From assembly GCA_963719345.1 (NCBI GenBank), contig CAVRCA010000004.1:620001-684000 (forward strand): DNA of 64,000 nucleotides, given 5' to 3'. A model generated the notes under the pieces. It was given only the letters and a program-made list of their open reading frames with translations, ran no database searches and was not told the origin of the DNA. Both the position numbers and the translations under genes were made by a program. Shown piece after piece: positions 54,780-64,000 of this stretch (position 1 is the stretch's first letter; every line of letters starts with the position of its first letter). This stretch comes from CAVRCA01 sp963719345. GTDB taxonomy: Bacteria; Pseudomonadota; Alphaproteobacteria; Acetobacterales; Acetobacteraceae.

Positions 54780-55552
54780 CGGCGCGTCCCCGCAACCCGT
54801 GCGCGCGACGATGTGAGCGAGGATGGTTCGCGGCGTTCAAGCAGCGCGATCGCCTCACGATAGCCATGCAAGGTGCCGACATCCACGTAGCTTTCTCCTG
54901 CGCGCACGCCCTCCGCCTCGCCGCCGACCGCAAGCCAGGCGTTGATCAGGGTGCCGATGAACTGGTCGCGTCGCTGCCGCTGAACCCACAGCGCGTGCAG
55001 GCGATGCAGCAAGCGACCCGGCATCTTGAACGCCCCCCAGATCCAGGGGCAAGAGGGCTGGGCGGATTTCACCTCGATCTGCCGCACGCGGCCGGCGGCA
55101 TCGGTTTCTACCGCGTCGAACAGCTCCGGGTGCTCGACCGGGAACAGCAGGAACGACATCCGGTCGTCCGGCAGCAGCCTTAGTGCGTCCTCCGGGAACC
55201 AGATCGTGTCGGGCAAGCCGATGATGACCGGCTCGTCGACGCCGATCAGCGGCAGGGCGCGGAAGATGGCATCGCACAGGCCGGCGGCCTGGTCCTGGAT
55301 CACGTAGGCGATGCTCGCCTCTTCGAGCGCCCCGCCATAGTACTGCAGGATGTCGGATTTCCAGGGCGAGATGACGAAGCAGATCTTGTCCGCCCCGCCT
55401 CTGATCATGCGGTCGACCAGGTATTCGCTGACCGCGCGCGGCCGTTCGATGCCGGTTGCGTCATGCCAGCTGCCGACCGGCAGCAACTCCTTGGAAAAGG
55501 CAAGGGGCTGAATCCGGGTGCCCGTGCCGGCGGCGGGAATGATCCCCCACAT
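54776..55552 (-). CDS. sugar nucleotidyltransferase (NTP_transferase family)
   Basis: A 258-residue protein with the signature IPAAGTGTRIQPLAFSKELLPVG (the GxGxRxxPxxxxxPKxxxP motif with SKE for PK). VIIGLPDTIWFPEDAL supplies the metal-binding Asp and VDVGTLHGYREA lies near the C-terminus. It activates a sugar 1-phosphate to an NDP-sugar; glucose-1-phosphate thymidylyl- or uridylyltransferases are the nearest types. Confidence 0.86.
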   Translation of the reverse strand: MWGIIPAAGTGTRIQPLAFSKELLPVGSWHDATGIERPRAVSEYLVDRMIRGGADKICFVISPWKSDILQYYGGALEEASIAYVIQDQAAGLCDAIFRALPLIGVDEPVIIGLPDTIWFPEDALRLLPDDRMSFLLFPVEHPELFDAVETDAAGRVRQIEVKSAQPSCPWIWGAFKMPGRLLHRLHALWVQRQRRDQFIGTLINAWLAVGGEAEGVRAGESYVDVGTLHGYREAIALLERREPSSLTSSRARVAGTRR

Positions 55553-55553
55553 C

Positions 55554-56648
55554 TCAGGCCCGCTCGCTGACGGCGGCCCGGGAGGCGGCCATCTCCAGCA
55601 CGGCGATCAGCTCACGCGCGCGGCGCGCGGCGCTGTGCTCGTCCAGCGTTCGTTCTCGCGCGCGCCGAGCCATCGCCGCAAGGTCGGCGTCCGGCAGGCC
55701 GAGCGCGTCCATGGCATCCTCGGTGTCATTGGCAACCATGATCTCCTGGCCGGGCACGAAGAACCGCTCCAATCCCTCCCAATAGTCGCTGAGGATGGGC
55801 GCACCGCAGGCCGCCGCCTCGAACAGCCGGCCGGACGGGCACCAACCCATCGCCGCCATCGCCGCCCGGGTGACGTTCAGGGTAAGCCGCGCCGAACTGT
55901 AGAAGGCGGGATGCTCGGCCGGCGGCACGTGGCGAACGAAGAAGATGTTCCTGGTCCAGGGAAACCGCGGCGGATACTGCGCGCCACCGATGACGAAGCG
56001 AGCCCCGTCGAGGCGACGCGCCGGCTCGATGAACAGCCGTTCGAGCGCCGCCTGCCGGTCCTCGGCATAGGTGCCGAGGTAAGAAAGCAGCCCGCCATAT
56101 TGTGGGCGCGGCTCGGCCGGGCGGTGCAGGTCGGGATCGACCGAGCCGTAGATCGGCGTCGCGGCGGGCGCGCCAAGCTCGCGACACAGCGCGTCCAGCG
56201 CCGCACCGCCGGTGTAGCTGAGCGCGATGTCGTAGCCCGCCAGCCCGTCCGGCCCGATATAGGGCACCGTCTCCCCTGCCCTGAGCCGCGCCAAGGTCAC
56301 GGGCGTGTCGAGGTCGTAGAAGCAGCGGAGCGCCACCCCGGCATCGTGCAGCAGCGCCTCGGCGGCCAGCGCATCCGGGCAGTAGGACGTGACCATGCCG
56401 ACGTCGGCGTTGATCAGCGCGCGCCGCGCCTCGGGCACCGCGTCGTCCCATGACCGGTAGAGGACCAGGCGTCCGCCGTCCGGCAGGTCGCGCAGGTCCC
56501 GGTTGGCCGCGTAGTACGACACGTCGCGTTCGAAGAAGGTGACGTGGTGGCCGTCCCGCAGCAGCGCCGTGATCAGTCCCCGCCAGAGCGCCGCGTGCCC
56601 GTTGCCCCAGGTGGAACTGACGGAGAGGCCGAAGATCGTAATCCTCAT
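55554..56648 (-). CDS. CgeB-like glycosyltransferase
   Basis: A 364-residue GT-B-like protein: MRITIFGLSVSSTWGNGHA, SYYAANRDLRDLPDG, YLGTYAEDRQAALERLFIEP and the C-terminal donor-site WCPSGRLFEAAACGAPILSDYWEGLERFF (quoted in parts in the literature as the CgeB/Glyco_trans_1_2 domain). One base separates its stop from the nucleotidyltransferase start. Confidence 0.85.
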   Translation of the reverse strand: MRITIFGLSVSSTWGNGHAALWRGLITALLRDGHHVTFFERDVSYYAANRDLRDLPDGGRLVLYRSWDDAVPEARRALINADVGMVTSYCPDALAAEALLHDAGVALRCFYDLDTPVTLARLRAGETVPYIGPDGLAGYDIALSYTGGAALDALCRELGAPAATPIYGSVDPDLHRPAEPRPQYGGLLSYLGTYAEDRQAALERLFIEPARRLDGARFVIGGAQYPPRFPWTRNIFFVRHVPPAEHPAFYSSARLTLNVTRAAMAAMGWCPSGRLFEAAACGAPILSDYWEGLERFFVPGQEIMVANDTEDAMDALGLPDADLAAMARRARERTLDEHSAARRARELIAVLEMAASRAAVSERA

Positions 56649-56733
56649 GGTCGGCGCAAGAACTCCCGTCGCCCCGCCCACGCAGGGTAAGCCGGAAACG
56701 GCGTGATCGCCCATCGGTTGCAGAGCTTCCAGC

Positions 56734-57435
56734 TTAACCGTCCAGCAACCGCCGCACCTCGCCGAGGTCGCGCACCACGGCGACGCAGCGCCCCCGGATG
56801 GCCGCGGAGGGGAGAACGGTGTCGATGACCAGCAATGGGCGCATCGCGGCGCGAAAGGCGGCGGTGACGCCAGGATCGGAGTTTTCCAGGGCCAGACAGC
56901 CGGCAGGCTCGACTCCGAGTTGCTCGGCGGCGGCCAGGAAGGCATCGGGATCGGGCTTGCCGCGGGCCACGTCGTCGCGGGTGACCACCACGTCGAACCG
57001 GTCCCGGATGCCGGCCGAGCGCAGGTGCCGTTCGGCGGTCGCCCGCGAGGCCGAGGTCGCGATCGCCTTGCCCATCGCGCGATCCTCAAGGAAGCGCAGC
57101 AGGCCGGTGACGCCGGGTTTCAGACGTAGGCCGCGCCCGGCGGCGGCGTCCCGCCGTAGGTAGTAGGCCTCGCGCAACGCGTCCCAGGGGAACGCCGGAC
57201 CGTAGCGTGCGCGCAGCAGCGCGCCGCGGTCCGGGGTGGCGATCCCGACCAACGACTCGTAGTCGGCGGCTGCGATGTGGAGGCCGAGCGAGGCGGCGGC
57301 CTGCATGAACGCCTCTCGATAGAGCCCTTCGGTATCGAGCAAGGTGCCGTCCATGTCGAAAATGACGGCGCTGGCTGAGAGGGGGGACGATTGGTGTGCG
57401 GGTCCATTGTCGGACGCGGCGAAATGCTTTGTCAT
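56734..57435 (-). CDS. HAD-family phosphatase (beta-phosphoglucomutase-like subfamily)
   Basis: A 233-residue HAD hydrolase. Motif I is VIFDMDGTLLDTEG (Asp27, Asp29), motif II the Thr/Ser in AIATSASRATAE, motif III Lys in RGKPDPDAFLAA, motif IV ALENSDPGVTAA. Typical of sugar-phosphate phosphatases and beta-phosphoglucomutases. It is first gene of the operon and could make the free sugar or sugar 1-phosphate. Divergent from the FAH gene 29 bases away. Confidence 0.87.
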   Translation of the reverse strand: MTKHFAASDNGPAHQSSPLSASAVIFDMDGTLLDTEGLYREAFMQAAASLGLHIAAADYESLVGIATPDRGALLRARYGPAFPWDALREAYYLRRDAAAGRGLRLKPGVTGLLRFLEDRAMGKAIATSASRATAERHLRSAGIRDRFDVVVTRDDVARGKPDPDAFLAAAEQLGVEPAGCLALENSDPGVTAAFRAAMRPLLVIDTVLPSAAIRGRCVAVVRDLGEVRRLLDG

Positions 57436-57464
57436 GCCGGGATCATAGCGGCGGGGAGGTGGAC

Positions 57465-58251
57465 ATGCGGTGGGCACGGTTCGAGCAGGGCGGGACGGCG
57501 AGCCATGGCATCGTCGAGGGCGACGAGATCCAGCCGGTGAGCGGCACCCCGTGGGGCGCCTGGGAGCGGAACGGGGCGCGGGTGAAGCTGTCCGACGTCA
57601 AGCTGCTCATCCCGGTGCTGCCGGTCACGTTCTACGCCTGCGGCCTCAACTACGAGGAGCACATCCGGGCGGTGGCCGAGAAGATCGGCCAGCCGCCCAA
57701 TCTGCCGACCCAGCCCGACGTCGGCTACCGCGCCAACAACGCCCTGATCGCGCAAGGCGAGCCGATCGTCATCCCGCCCGATGCCACCGACAAGGTGCAG
57801 TACCGAGGGCGAGCTGGTGGTGGTCATCGGCAAGCGGGCCAAAAACCTCAGCGAGGCCGACGCGCTGTCCTGCGTGTTCGGCTACACGATCGGTAACGAC
57901 GTCAGCGAGCGCAGCTGGCAGAAGAGTGACCGGACCTTGTGGCGGGCCAAGAACACCGACACCTTTAAACCGATGGGGCCTTGGATCGAGACCGATGTCC
58001 GGCTGCCCGACCTGTTGACAAAAATCCGGCTGAACGGACGCGAGCTGATCCAATTCCCGACCAACCACATGATCTTCGGCGTGGAGAAGTATATTTCTGC
58101 GATCTCGCGCTACATCACCCTGCATCCCGGCGACGTGATCTGGATGGGCACCGAGGGGGAAACGGCGGACATGAAGCACGGCGACACGGTGGAGGTCGAG
58201 ATCACCGGCATCGGCACGCTGCGCAATCCGGTGGTGCGGGCGACGGGCTGA
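57465..58251 (+). pseudogene. fumarylacetoacetate hydrolase family protein, one-base frameshift
   Basis: Restored length is about 261 residues. The first frame gives MRWARFEQGG, FYACGLNYEEH and GYRANNALIAQGEPIVIP. After KVQY at 57803 one extra C (TACCGAG) shifts the frame; without it the chain continues EGELVVVIGKRAKNLSEAD, then GYTIGNDVSERSWQ, GPWIETDV and HPGDVIWMGTEG, all diagnostic of the FAH fold with its metal-binding Glu pair. Substrate unknown. ATG follows GGGGAGG. Confidence 0.85.
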
Positions 58252-58260
58252 TGAGCCGGG

Positions 58261-59331
58261 CTAGTCGATCTGTGAGCGCGTATAGTATCCGCTCCGGATT
58301 AGCAGGTCCTCGATGCTGTCCTTGTAGACCACGACGGGCGTGAGAAGGTAGGCCGGCACCCGCTTCACGCCGTTGTCGTAGCCGGTCGGATCGTTCACCG
58401 GCACAGGTGTGCCGGTCAGCATGGCGGCGACCATATCGACTGCAACCTCGGCAAGCTTGCGAGTGTCCTTAAAGACCGAGGAATATTGTTCGCCCGCGAT
58501 AATCGCTTTCACGGCCGGGATCTCGCAGTCCTGGCCGGTTACTACCGCCATCCTGGTGTCACCCCTTCCGTAGCCTGCGCTCTCGAGGGACGCTAGGATG
58601 CCACTCGAGATCTCGTCGTTCGGCGACAGGACCGCGTCAAGATGTCTGCCGGCGTAGAAGGCAGCGAGCAGGTTATCCAGGCGCGCGTGGGCCACGTTGG
58701 GATTCCAGCGCGGCGTCGAGATGTCCTCCATGGCGGTCTGGCGGCTCTGGACGACGAGTTTCCCGCTGTCGATGAACGGCTTCAGGATTGACATGGCGCC
58801 GTTGTAGAAGGGGTAGGCGTTGCCGTCGTCGGGCGAGCCCCCGAAAAGCTCGATGTTGAACGGCCCGGCCGCCGGCGGAATGCCGAGCCCGCGAAGCAGC
58901 GATTGCGCTTGCAGAACACCAACCTCGACGTTCTGGAAGCTTGCATAGTAGTCAACATTCGGCGTGCCGCGGATGAGGCGGTCATAGGCGATGACCTTTA
59001 TGCCTCTCGCGGCCGCGTGCTTCAGCACGTCGCCAAGAACAAAGCCGTCGATCGGGGCGATAAGCAGGATCTGGTCGCCATTGGCGACCATGCTCTCTAT
59101 CTGCGAGATCTGGGCCACCACATCGTTATCCGCGTTCCGCAGGTCCGAGCCGTAGCCGCGTTCCTGCAGGCTCCTGACGATGTTGGCGCCGTCAGCGATC
59201 CACCTCGTCTCGGCGGTGTTCGGCATTGCGATACCGATGACCGGCTTGTCGGAGGCACCTGCCGACACGCCCCCCGCGACCCACATGACACCGAGCGCGA
59301 ACGCCGAAACCGTCGCCTTGAAGAGCGTCAT
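58261..59331 (-). CDS. ChvE-type multiple sugar-binding periplasmic receptor
   Basis: A 356-residue receptor with signal peptide VSAFALGVMWVAGGVSAGAS. The mature part begins VIGIAMPNTAETRWIADG. The blocks GSPDDGNAYPFYNGAMSILK, DAVLSPNDEISSGIL, VVTGQDCEIPAVKAIIAGEQ and SSVFKDTRKLAEV follow Agrobacterium ChvE closely. ChvE-type proteins deliver aldoses to an MmsAB/GguAB transporter and can signal to a histidine kinase. Neither transporter nor kinase gene adjoins it here. Confidence 0.88.
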   Translation of the reverse strand: MTLFKATVSAFALGVMWVAGGVSAGASDKPVIGIAMPNTAETRWIADGANIVRSLQERGYGSDLRNADNDVVAQISQIESMVANGDQILLIAPIDGFVLGDVLKHAAARGIKVIAYDRLIRGTPNVDYYASFQNVEVGVLQAQSLLRGLGIPPAAGPFNIELFGGSPDDGNAYPFYNGAMSILKPFIDSGKLVVQSRQTAMEDISTPRWNPNVAHARLDNLLAAFYAGRHLDAVLSPNDEISSGILASLESAGYGRGDTRMAVVTGQDCEIPAVKAIIAGEQYSSVFKDTRKLAEVAVDMVAAMLTGTPVPVNDPTGYDNGVKRVPAYLLTPVVVYKDSIEDLLIRSGYYTRSQID

Positions 59332-59516
59332 CGCCGTTTTTCTTTCAACAGACTCGATCTCCGGCGAGGCATACCACTCCCTTCCACACCCGCTGGCAGC
59401 CGCGCTGAAGGAGGTCCGTCTTGCGGCTGCCGCGTCGGTCCGGCACGATCCATATCGGCCGTCGGGTTCTCTTACATCGGCAAGCCGTCTGAGGAAGTGG
59501 GGAGAGAATACGCTCG

Positions 59517-60269
59517 ATGGACAGTGGCGACGTGGTTTGCCTGCTCGTCAGCGCCGCGTTCGGCATCATTCTCATTGGTTGCTACGGGCTGGGGCGCCTA
59601 ATCCGGCCGTGGCTGCCATCTCGTCACCGCTCACGCGAGATGACGGAAGTGCTGCTCGCGGTCATTGCAATGCTCGTCACGTTCTCCGCCATCGTGCTCG
59701 GGCTCAACCTCAATTCCTCACTCGACAAGCTGCAGCACCTCAACGATTTGGTGAGCGGGCTAGCGGACCGCATCGTGCGCCTCGATGACACCTTGGTGCA
59801 GTACGGCACCGATGCGCAGCTGATCCACGTCGCGGTGGTCAACTACGCGCGTCGCGAGGCTCTCGGCACGTCAGATACCGGCTCGTTAGCCATGACGCGG
59901 GCGGCGCTCCAACAGGTGGAGGCTCTGATCCTGCGCCTTGATCCGCCGGATGTCTATCACACGACGATGAAGCACGACGCTCTCGAGCGTTACCAGGACG
60001 TGGCCGATCTGAGGTTCAGAGTGATCGCCGAGGCGGACAGGAGCCCGAACCTACCTTTCAACCTTACTCTCGGGTTTTGGCTGGCGCTCACCTACTTCGT
60101 CTTTGGGCTGAACTCCGACCGAAACCTCTTCGTCTTTTTGGCACTGGGCTTGTCGATGTGCGCGATCATCGCCGCGATCTTCGTGATCCTTGACTTGGAC
60201 ACGGCGCTCGGTGGCCTGATTTCCATCTCGCGTCACCCGCTTCACCAAGCGCTCGCTCAGCTTCGCTAG
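59517..60269 (+). CDS. DUF4239 (bestrophin-like) membrane protein
   Basis: A 250-residue protein with four hydrophobic segments: near residues 8-25, 43-63, 184-201 and 208-226. The loop contains TEVLLAVIAMLVTFSAIVLGLN, then RALxx-type helices and SRHPLHQALAQL at the end, the DUF4239 pattern. Role unknown. It begins 185 bases from the divergent ChvE-like gene; that gap presumably holds both promoters. Confidence 0.78.
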   Translation: MDSGDVVCLLVSAAFGIILIGCYGLGRLIRPWLPSRHRSREMTEVLLAVIAMLVTFSAIVLGLNLNSSLDKLQHLNDLVSGLADRIVRLDDTLVQYGTDAQLIHVAVVNYARREALGTSDTGSLAMTRAALQQVEALILRLDPPDVYHTTMKHDALERYQDVADLRFRVIAEADRSPNLPFNLTLGFWLALTYFVFGLNSDRNLFVFLALGLSMCAIIAAIFVILDLDTALGGLISISRHPLHQALAQLR

Positions 60270-60344
60270 GCGGCCCGCCGCCCGGCACAACAACTCCGCT
60301 TTTCAACGGCCCAGCCAAAAATCCTCCTTGGCGGCGCGGGTTGC

Positions 60345-61523
60345 TCAGCGGCTAAGCTCCTTAGTCATCTCGTCGAGGCCGCCGAGGGTGAGCGGATACA
60401 TCCGGTTCTCCAGCAGCTGCCGCACCAACCCGATCGACTGCGTGTAGGACCAGCTCGCCTCCGGCGTCGGGTTGAGCCACGCCGAACGCCGATAGTGCTC
60501 GGCAAGGCGTTGGAGCCACACGTTGCCGGCCTCGTCGTTCCAGTGTTCGACGCTGCCGCCGGGCACCATGATCTCGTAGGGACTCATCGAGGCGTCGCCG
60601 ACGAAGACCAGCTTGTAGTCCGGTCCATACGTGCGCAGCACCTCGAGGGTGGAAATCTGCGTCTCCTGCCGACGGCGGTTGTTTTTCCACACCCGTTCAT
60701 ACGGGCAGTTGTGGAAGTAGAAGTATTCGAGTTGCTTGAACTCGCTGCGTGCCGCCGAGAACAGTTCTTCGCAAATGCGCACGTGCTCGTCCATCGAGCC
60801 GCCGATGTCGAGAAACAGCAGTACCTTTACCCGGTTGTGGCGCTCGGGAACCAGCTTGAGGTCGAGCGAGCCGGCGTTGTTCGCCGTCGAGCGGATCGTG
60901 TCGGGCAGGTCGAGCTCGGTCGCCTCGCCCTGCCGCGCGAACCGGCGCAGCCGACGCAGCGCGAGCTTGATGTTGCGCGTGCCGATCTCGACTTCGTCGT
61001 CGAGGTCCTTGAACTCGCGCTTGTCCCACACTTTTACGGCGCGGCGATGACGGCTCTTGTCCTGACCGATCCGCACGCCTTCCGGGTTGTAGCCGTAGGC
61101 GCCGAACGGTGAGGTTCCAGCCGTGCCGATCCATTTCGAGCCGCCTTGGTGCCGCCCTTTTTGCTCAGCCAGCCGCTGGCGCAGGGTCTCCATCAACTTG
61201 TCCCAGCCGCCCAGCGCCTCGATCTGTTTCTTCTCCTCTTCGGTCAGCAGTTTTTCCGCCATCTTGCGCAGCCACTCGTCCGGCAGCTCGCGGGCGGATA
61301 GCTCCTCCGACGGTTCGAGGCCTTTGAAGAACTCGCCGAACACGCGGTCGAAGCGGTCGAGATGGCGTTCGTCCTTCACCAGCGTCGAGCGGCCGAGATA
61401 GTAGAAATCGTCCAGGCTGTACTCGGCGACGCCCGCTTTCATGCAGCCGAGAAACGCCAGGTACTCGGTCAGCGAGACCGGCACGCCGCCCTTCTTCAGC
61501 GCGAACATGAATCCGGCGAACAT
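60345..61523 (-). CDS. VWA-domain protein, CoxE-like
   Basis: A 392-residue cytoplasmic protein. The C-terminal von Willebrand A domain has the metal-adhesion motif LLFLDIGGSMDEH and a later FVGDASMSPYEI. The N-terminus (MFAGFMFALKKGGVPVSLTEYLAFL) is typical of the CoxE/MoxR-partner group. It begins three bases after the MoxR stop. Such pairs act as chaperones for cofactor insertion or complex assembly; the client is unknown. Confidence 0.9.
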   Translation of the reverse strand: MFAGFMFALKKGGVPVSLTEYLAFLGCMKAGVAEYSLDDFYYLGRSTLVKDERHLDRFDRVFGEFFKGLEPSEELSARELPDEWLRKMAEKLLTEEEKKQIEALGGWDKLMETLRQRLAEQKGRHQGGSKWIGTAGTSPFGAYGYNPEGVRIGQDKSRHRRAVKVWDKREFKDLDDEVEIGTRNIKLALRRLRRFARQGEATELDLPDTIRSTANNAGSLDLKLVPERHNRVKVLLFLDIGGSMDEHVRICEELFSAARSEFKQLEYFYFHNCPYERVWKNNRRRQETQISTLEVLRTYGPDYKLVFVGDASMSPYEIMVPGGSVEHWNDEAGNVWLQRLAEHYRRSAWLNPTPEASWSYTQSIGLVRQLLENRMYPLTLGGLDEMTKELSR

Positions 61524-61526
61524 CGC

Positions 61527-62372
61527 TCAGGACTTCCGGCGCGCCAGGAACGCCAGCCGCTCGAACAGGTGGACATCCTGCTCGTTCTTCAGCAGTGCGC
61601 CGTGCAGCGGCGGGATGACGACGTGCGTCTCGTGGGAACGCAGCACGTCCGGGGCAAGGTCCTCCACCATCAGCAGCTTGAGCCAGTCCAGCAGCTCCGA
61701 AGTCGCCGGCTTCTTCTTCAGGCCCGGCACGTCGCGTACCTGGAAAAACACCGTCAGCGCTTCGCGCGCCAGCTCGTGCTTGATGTCGGGATAGTGCGCC
61801 TGGACGATGCGCTCCATCGTCTCGCGGTCAGGGAACCGAATGTAGTGGAAGAAGCAGCGGCGCAGGAAGGCGTCCGGCAGCTCCTTCTCATTGTTCGACG
61901 TAATGATGACGATGGGACGATGCCGTGCCGCGACGGTCTTGCGGGTCTCATAGACAAAAAACTGCATCCGATCGAGCTCGAGCAGCAGATCGTTGGGAAA
62001 CTCGATATCCGCCTTGTCCACCTCGTCGATCAGCACGACCACGGGCGTCTCGGCCTCGAACGCCTCCCACAGCTTGCCGCGCACGATGTAGTTGGCGATG
62101 TCGTGCACGCGAGGATCGCCGAGCTGTCCGTCGCGCAGCCGTGATACCGCGTCGTACTCGTAGAGCCCCTGCTGCGCCTTGGTGGTGGATTTGATATGCC
62201 ATTCGATCAACGGCAACCCGAGCGCCTGGGCCACTTCGTGCGCGAGCACGGTTTTGCCGGTCCCCGGCTCGCCCTTTACCAACAGCGGGCGTTGCAGGGT
62301 AACGGCGGCGTTGACCGCCACTTCGAGGTCGCGGGAGGCGATATAACGCTCGGTGCTCTTGAAGCTCGCCAC
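61527..62372 (-). CDS. MoxR-family AAA+ ATPase
   Basis: About 281 residues: Walker A VKGEPGTGKTVLAHE, Walker B VVVLIDEVDKAD, sensor 1 IVIITSNNEKELPDAFLRRC. GTG 62372 is chosen because AAAGGA lies six bases upstream and family similarity begins at FKSTERYIAS; the frame is open further to an ATG at 62411. Functions with the VWA protein that follows. Confidence 0.92.
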   Translation of the reverse strand: MASFKSTERYIASRDLEVAVNAAVTLQRPLLVKGEPGTGKTVLAHEVAQALGLPLIEWHIKSTTKAQQGLYEYDAVSRLRDGQLGDPRVHDIANYIVRGKLWEAFEAETPVVVLIDEVDKADIEFPNDLLLELDRMQFFVYETRKTVAARHRPIVIITSNNEKELPDAFLRRCFFHYIRFPDRETMERIVQAHYPDIKHELAREALTVFFQVRDVPGLKKKPATSELLDWLKLLMVEDLAPDVLRSHETHVVIPPLHGALLKNEQDVHLFERLAFLARRKS

Positions 62373-62436
62373 ACTGGGTCCTTTCGGCTGTCGCGGTGAT
62401 GATCGGGGCATCCGGCGGCGCGGGCAAGCTAATCCG

Positions 62437-64000
62437 TCAAGCCGGAGTTGCGATGCGCAACCAAGGGTGGCGACGATGCATGTCCTCGATCAAGCGCTGC
62501 TTGTTCTCGCGCCGGTCCGTCGAGCGGAACAGCATCGACGATTTGTGGACGCGATAATCCGCCAGGATCGGGGGGACGTGCTGGCCCCAGAGGCCGAGCC
62601 CAATCATACGGCACCAGAAATCGTAATCTTCCCAGCCATACTGGACATGGTCGTAGCCGCCCGCTGCCGCCCAGGCCCATTTCGCCACCAGCGCCAGGGC
62701 GTCGATGTAGTTGCCGTTGACCAGCCGGGTGGGCGAGAACGGCGCGTCGCCGAACACCGCCTGCTTGTCGCCGAATTGCTGCTGCGACGGATACGCGAAG
62801 GCGGCGCACGAGGCTGCCAGATGCTCGACCAGGGTGGTGCAACACGGGCTGCGCAGCCGGTTGTCGGCATCGAGTGGCAACACGTACGGCGTCTCCGCCG
62901 CCGCGAAGCCGGTGTTGCGGGCAAATCCGAGCCCGGCATTGGCGAGATGCCGGCGCACAACGAGACGATTGAACCGGCCGACGTGCCGCCGCGCCCACTC
63001 CAGCACCAACGCCGTCGAGTCGTCGGTCGAAGCGTCGTCGACGACCACCAGGTCCAGACGGTCGAGCGTCTGCGTGCGAACCGACTCCAGTGCTTCGAGC
63101 ACGTACTCCGCATAGTTGTACACCGGGACGACGACGCTCACCTCTGCCTCGCCCAGCGTGTCCGTCTCGTACAGCGTCTCCGCCGCCGGCAGATGCGGAA
63201 CTCCGGGACCCGTGTGATCGCCCCGTCGCAGCTTGAGTTCGAAGGCGCGGGCCGCCTCCGGGCCGCCTTCGAACTCGGCCAACAGCGCGCGTGCCAGCTC
63301 CTCGCGCCGCTGCGGCCCGAACCGCCACAGCACGTCATGGTAGGCATTGCGTGCGACGCTGCGGCGCAGGTCGGGATCGTCCACCAGGGCCAGCAATCGC
63401 TCGTGCCACTCGTCGGCCGTGCTTACCAGAAACCCGGTCTCGCCGTCCCGCATGGCGCGCCGCATCGGACCGGTCGGTGAAGCCACCGTGACCACGTCCA
63501 CCAGCGCCGCTTCGAAATACTTGAGCTCGCTCTTGCCCTCGCAGAACACGTTGCCGGTTTCGAGCGGGGCGAGATTGATGTCAAACCGCGCCATCTCGAC
63601 CGGCAACTCGGGCAGCGGGACCATGTCACGCCATTCGATCTGCTCCTCGAGGTCTGCGAGTTCGGGAAATTCGTGCAGGAGGACGACGCCTTCGGAGCTG
63701 CGAGGATCGCGGAACACGGTCAGCCGCACGTCGGGGCGGGCGCGCAGCACCGCCGCGAGAGGGCCGGCGAGCAACGAAAAATCCCGCTGATGGGTGCGCG
63801 AGCCGCTGGCGTAGCCGATCCGGGTCAGGCCATCCCCGGCCTGCCGCGCGGCGGCGCACCGACAATCTGGCGAGCGCGTGCGCGTCGCTGTCAAACCCGT
63901 TAGGCAGCACGGTGGCCGGCCGGCCGATGGCGCGGATCTGCTGCGCCAGCTCCTCCGTCGTGCAGGTGGTGAGCTCGCTCATGTCGAGCGCGCGGTTGAT
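62437..64000 (-). pseudogene. large glycosyltransferase (GT-B domain plus GT2 domain), partial and frameshifted
   Basis: The gene enters from the right edge. Frame one gives INRALDMSELTTCTTEELAQ and VLPNGFDSDAHALARL; the continuation RIGYASGSRTHQRDF, FRDPRSSEGVVLLHEF and VDPxDG-like DDPDLRRSVARNA belong to the same GT1/GT4 domain but lie one frame away, implying an extra base within about 63838-63890. A GT2 domain follows: VSVVVPVYNYAEYVLEALES, VVDDASTDDSTAL and LPLDADNRLRSP. It probably builds a surface polysaccharide. Confidence 0.8.

Overview
The window is a G+C-rich (roughly two-thirds by eye) chromosomal segment of a free-living alphaproteobacterium. Support comes from the DUF3576 protein at the left edge, the tRNA-Trp/secE/nusG and tRNA-Tyr/rlmB blocks, the ChvE-type sugar receptor, the LivHMGF-type transporters and an alphaproteobacterial-style intergenic palindrome. 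A Rhodospirillales/Acetobacterales-like host is my best guess, but genus cannot be fixed. I see no insertion sequence, phage module or CRISPR array.

Layout. 1-9.6 kb: acetyl-CoA acetyltransferase, an MFS anion transporter, a Tat-type solute-binding protein, a small membrane-anchored protein, a Uma2 nuclease-fold protein, the tricarballylate pair tcuAB, an OafA-type acyltransferase and a Rieske protein. 9.7-16 kb: an MBL hydrolase, two transglutaminase-like proteins, N-formylglutamate amidohydrolase, a PhyH dioxygenase, a nitroreductase and a calpain-like cysteine protease. 16.1-20 kb: core genes nusG, secE, tRNA-Trp, tRNA-Gly, a ferritin-like gene, tRNA-Tyr, rlmB and a hydratase. 20.5-24.2 kb: ornithine cyclodeaminase plus a fused two-domain CoA-transferase behind a clear promoter/operator, with the last codons of a lost peptide-ABC permease between them. 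24.4-31.4 kb: benzoate degradation to muconolactone (LysR regulator, benABCD, catA, catB), with a BenM/CatM-type ATAC-N7-GTAT operator touching the regulator start. 31.6-44 kb: a catabolic-looking set with two LLM flavin monooxygenases, livHMGF, two alpha/beta hydrolases, an SDR, a PhyH dioxygenase and a branched-chain-type binding protein. 44-47.6 kb: pcm, a small lipoprotein and a large unknown lipoprotein. 47.7-57.4 kb: inositol-3-phosphate synthase and a histidine phosphatase facing a tightly overlapped nine-gene minus-strand glycan-assembly operon. 57.5-64 kb: an FAH protein, a ChvE-like receptor, a DUF4239 membrane protein, a MoxR/VWA pair and a large glycosyltransferase leaving the window.

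Two observations matter most. First, the glycan operon encodes a protein (53122-54009) whose motifs look like a circularly permuted clan GH-A (beta/alpha)8 glycosidase: the acid/base NEP motif opens the protein and the usual first three strands close it. The operon also carries two methyltransferases, a CelD-type acetyltransferase, a nucleotidyltransferase, an HAD phosphatase and three glycosyltransferases, and sits beside Ino1. It may build an undescribed, possibly inositol-linked, glycoconjugate. Second, at least seven otherwise intact genes carry a single extra base and benD lacks one base near its start. This looks like residual single-base error in the assembly rather than gene decay, so the affected genes are probably functional in the organism.
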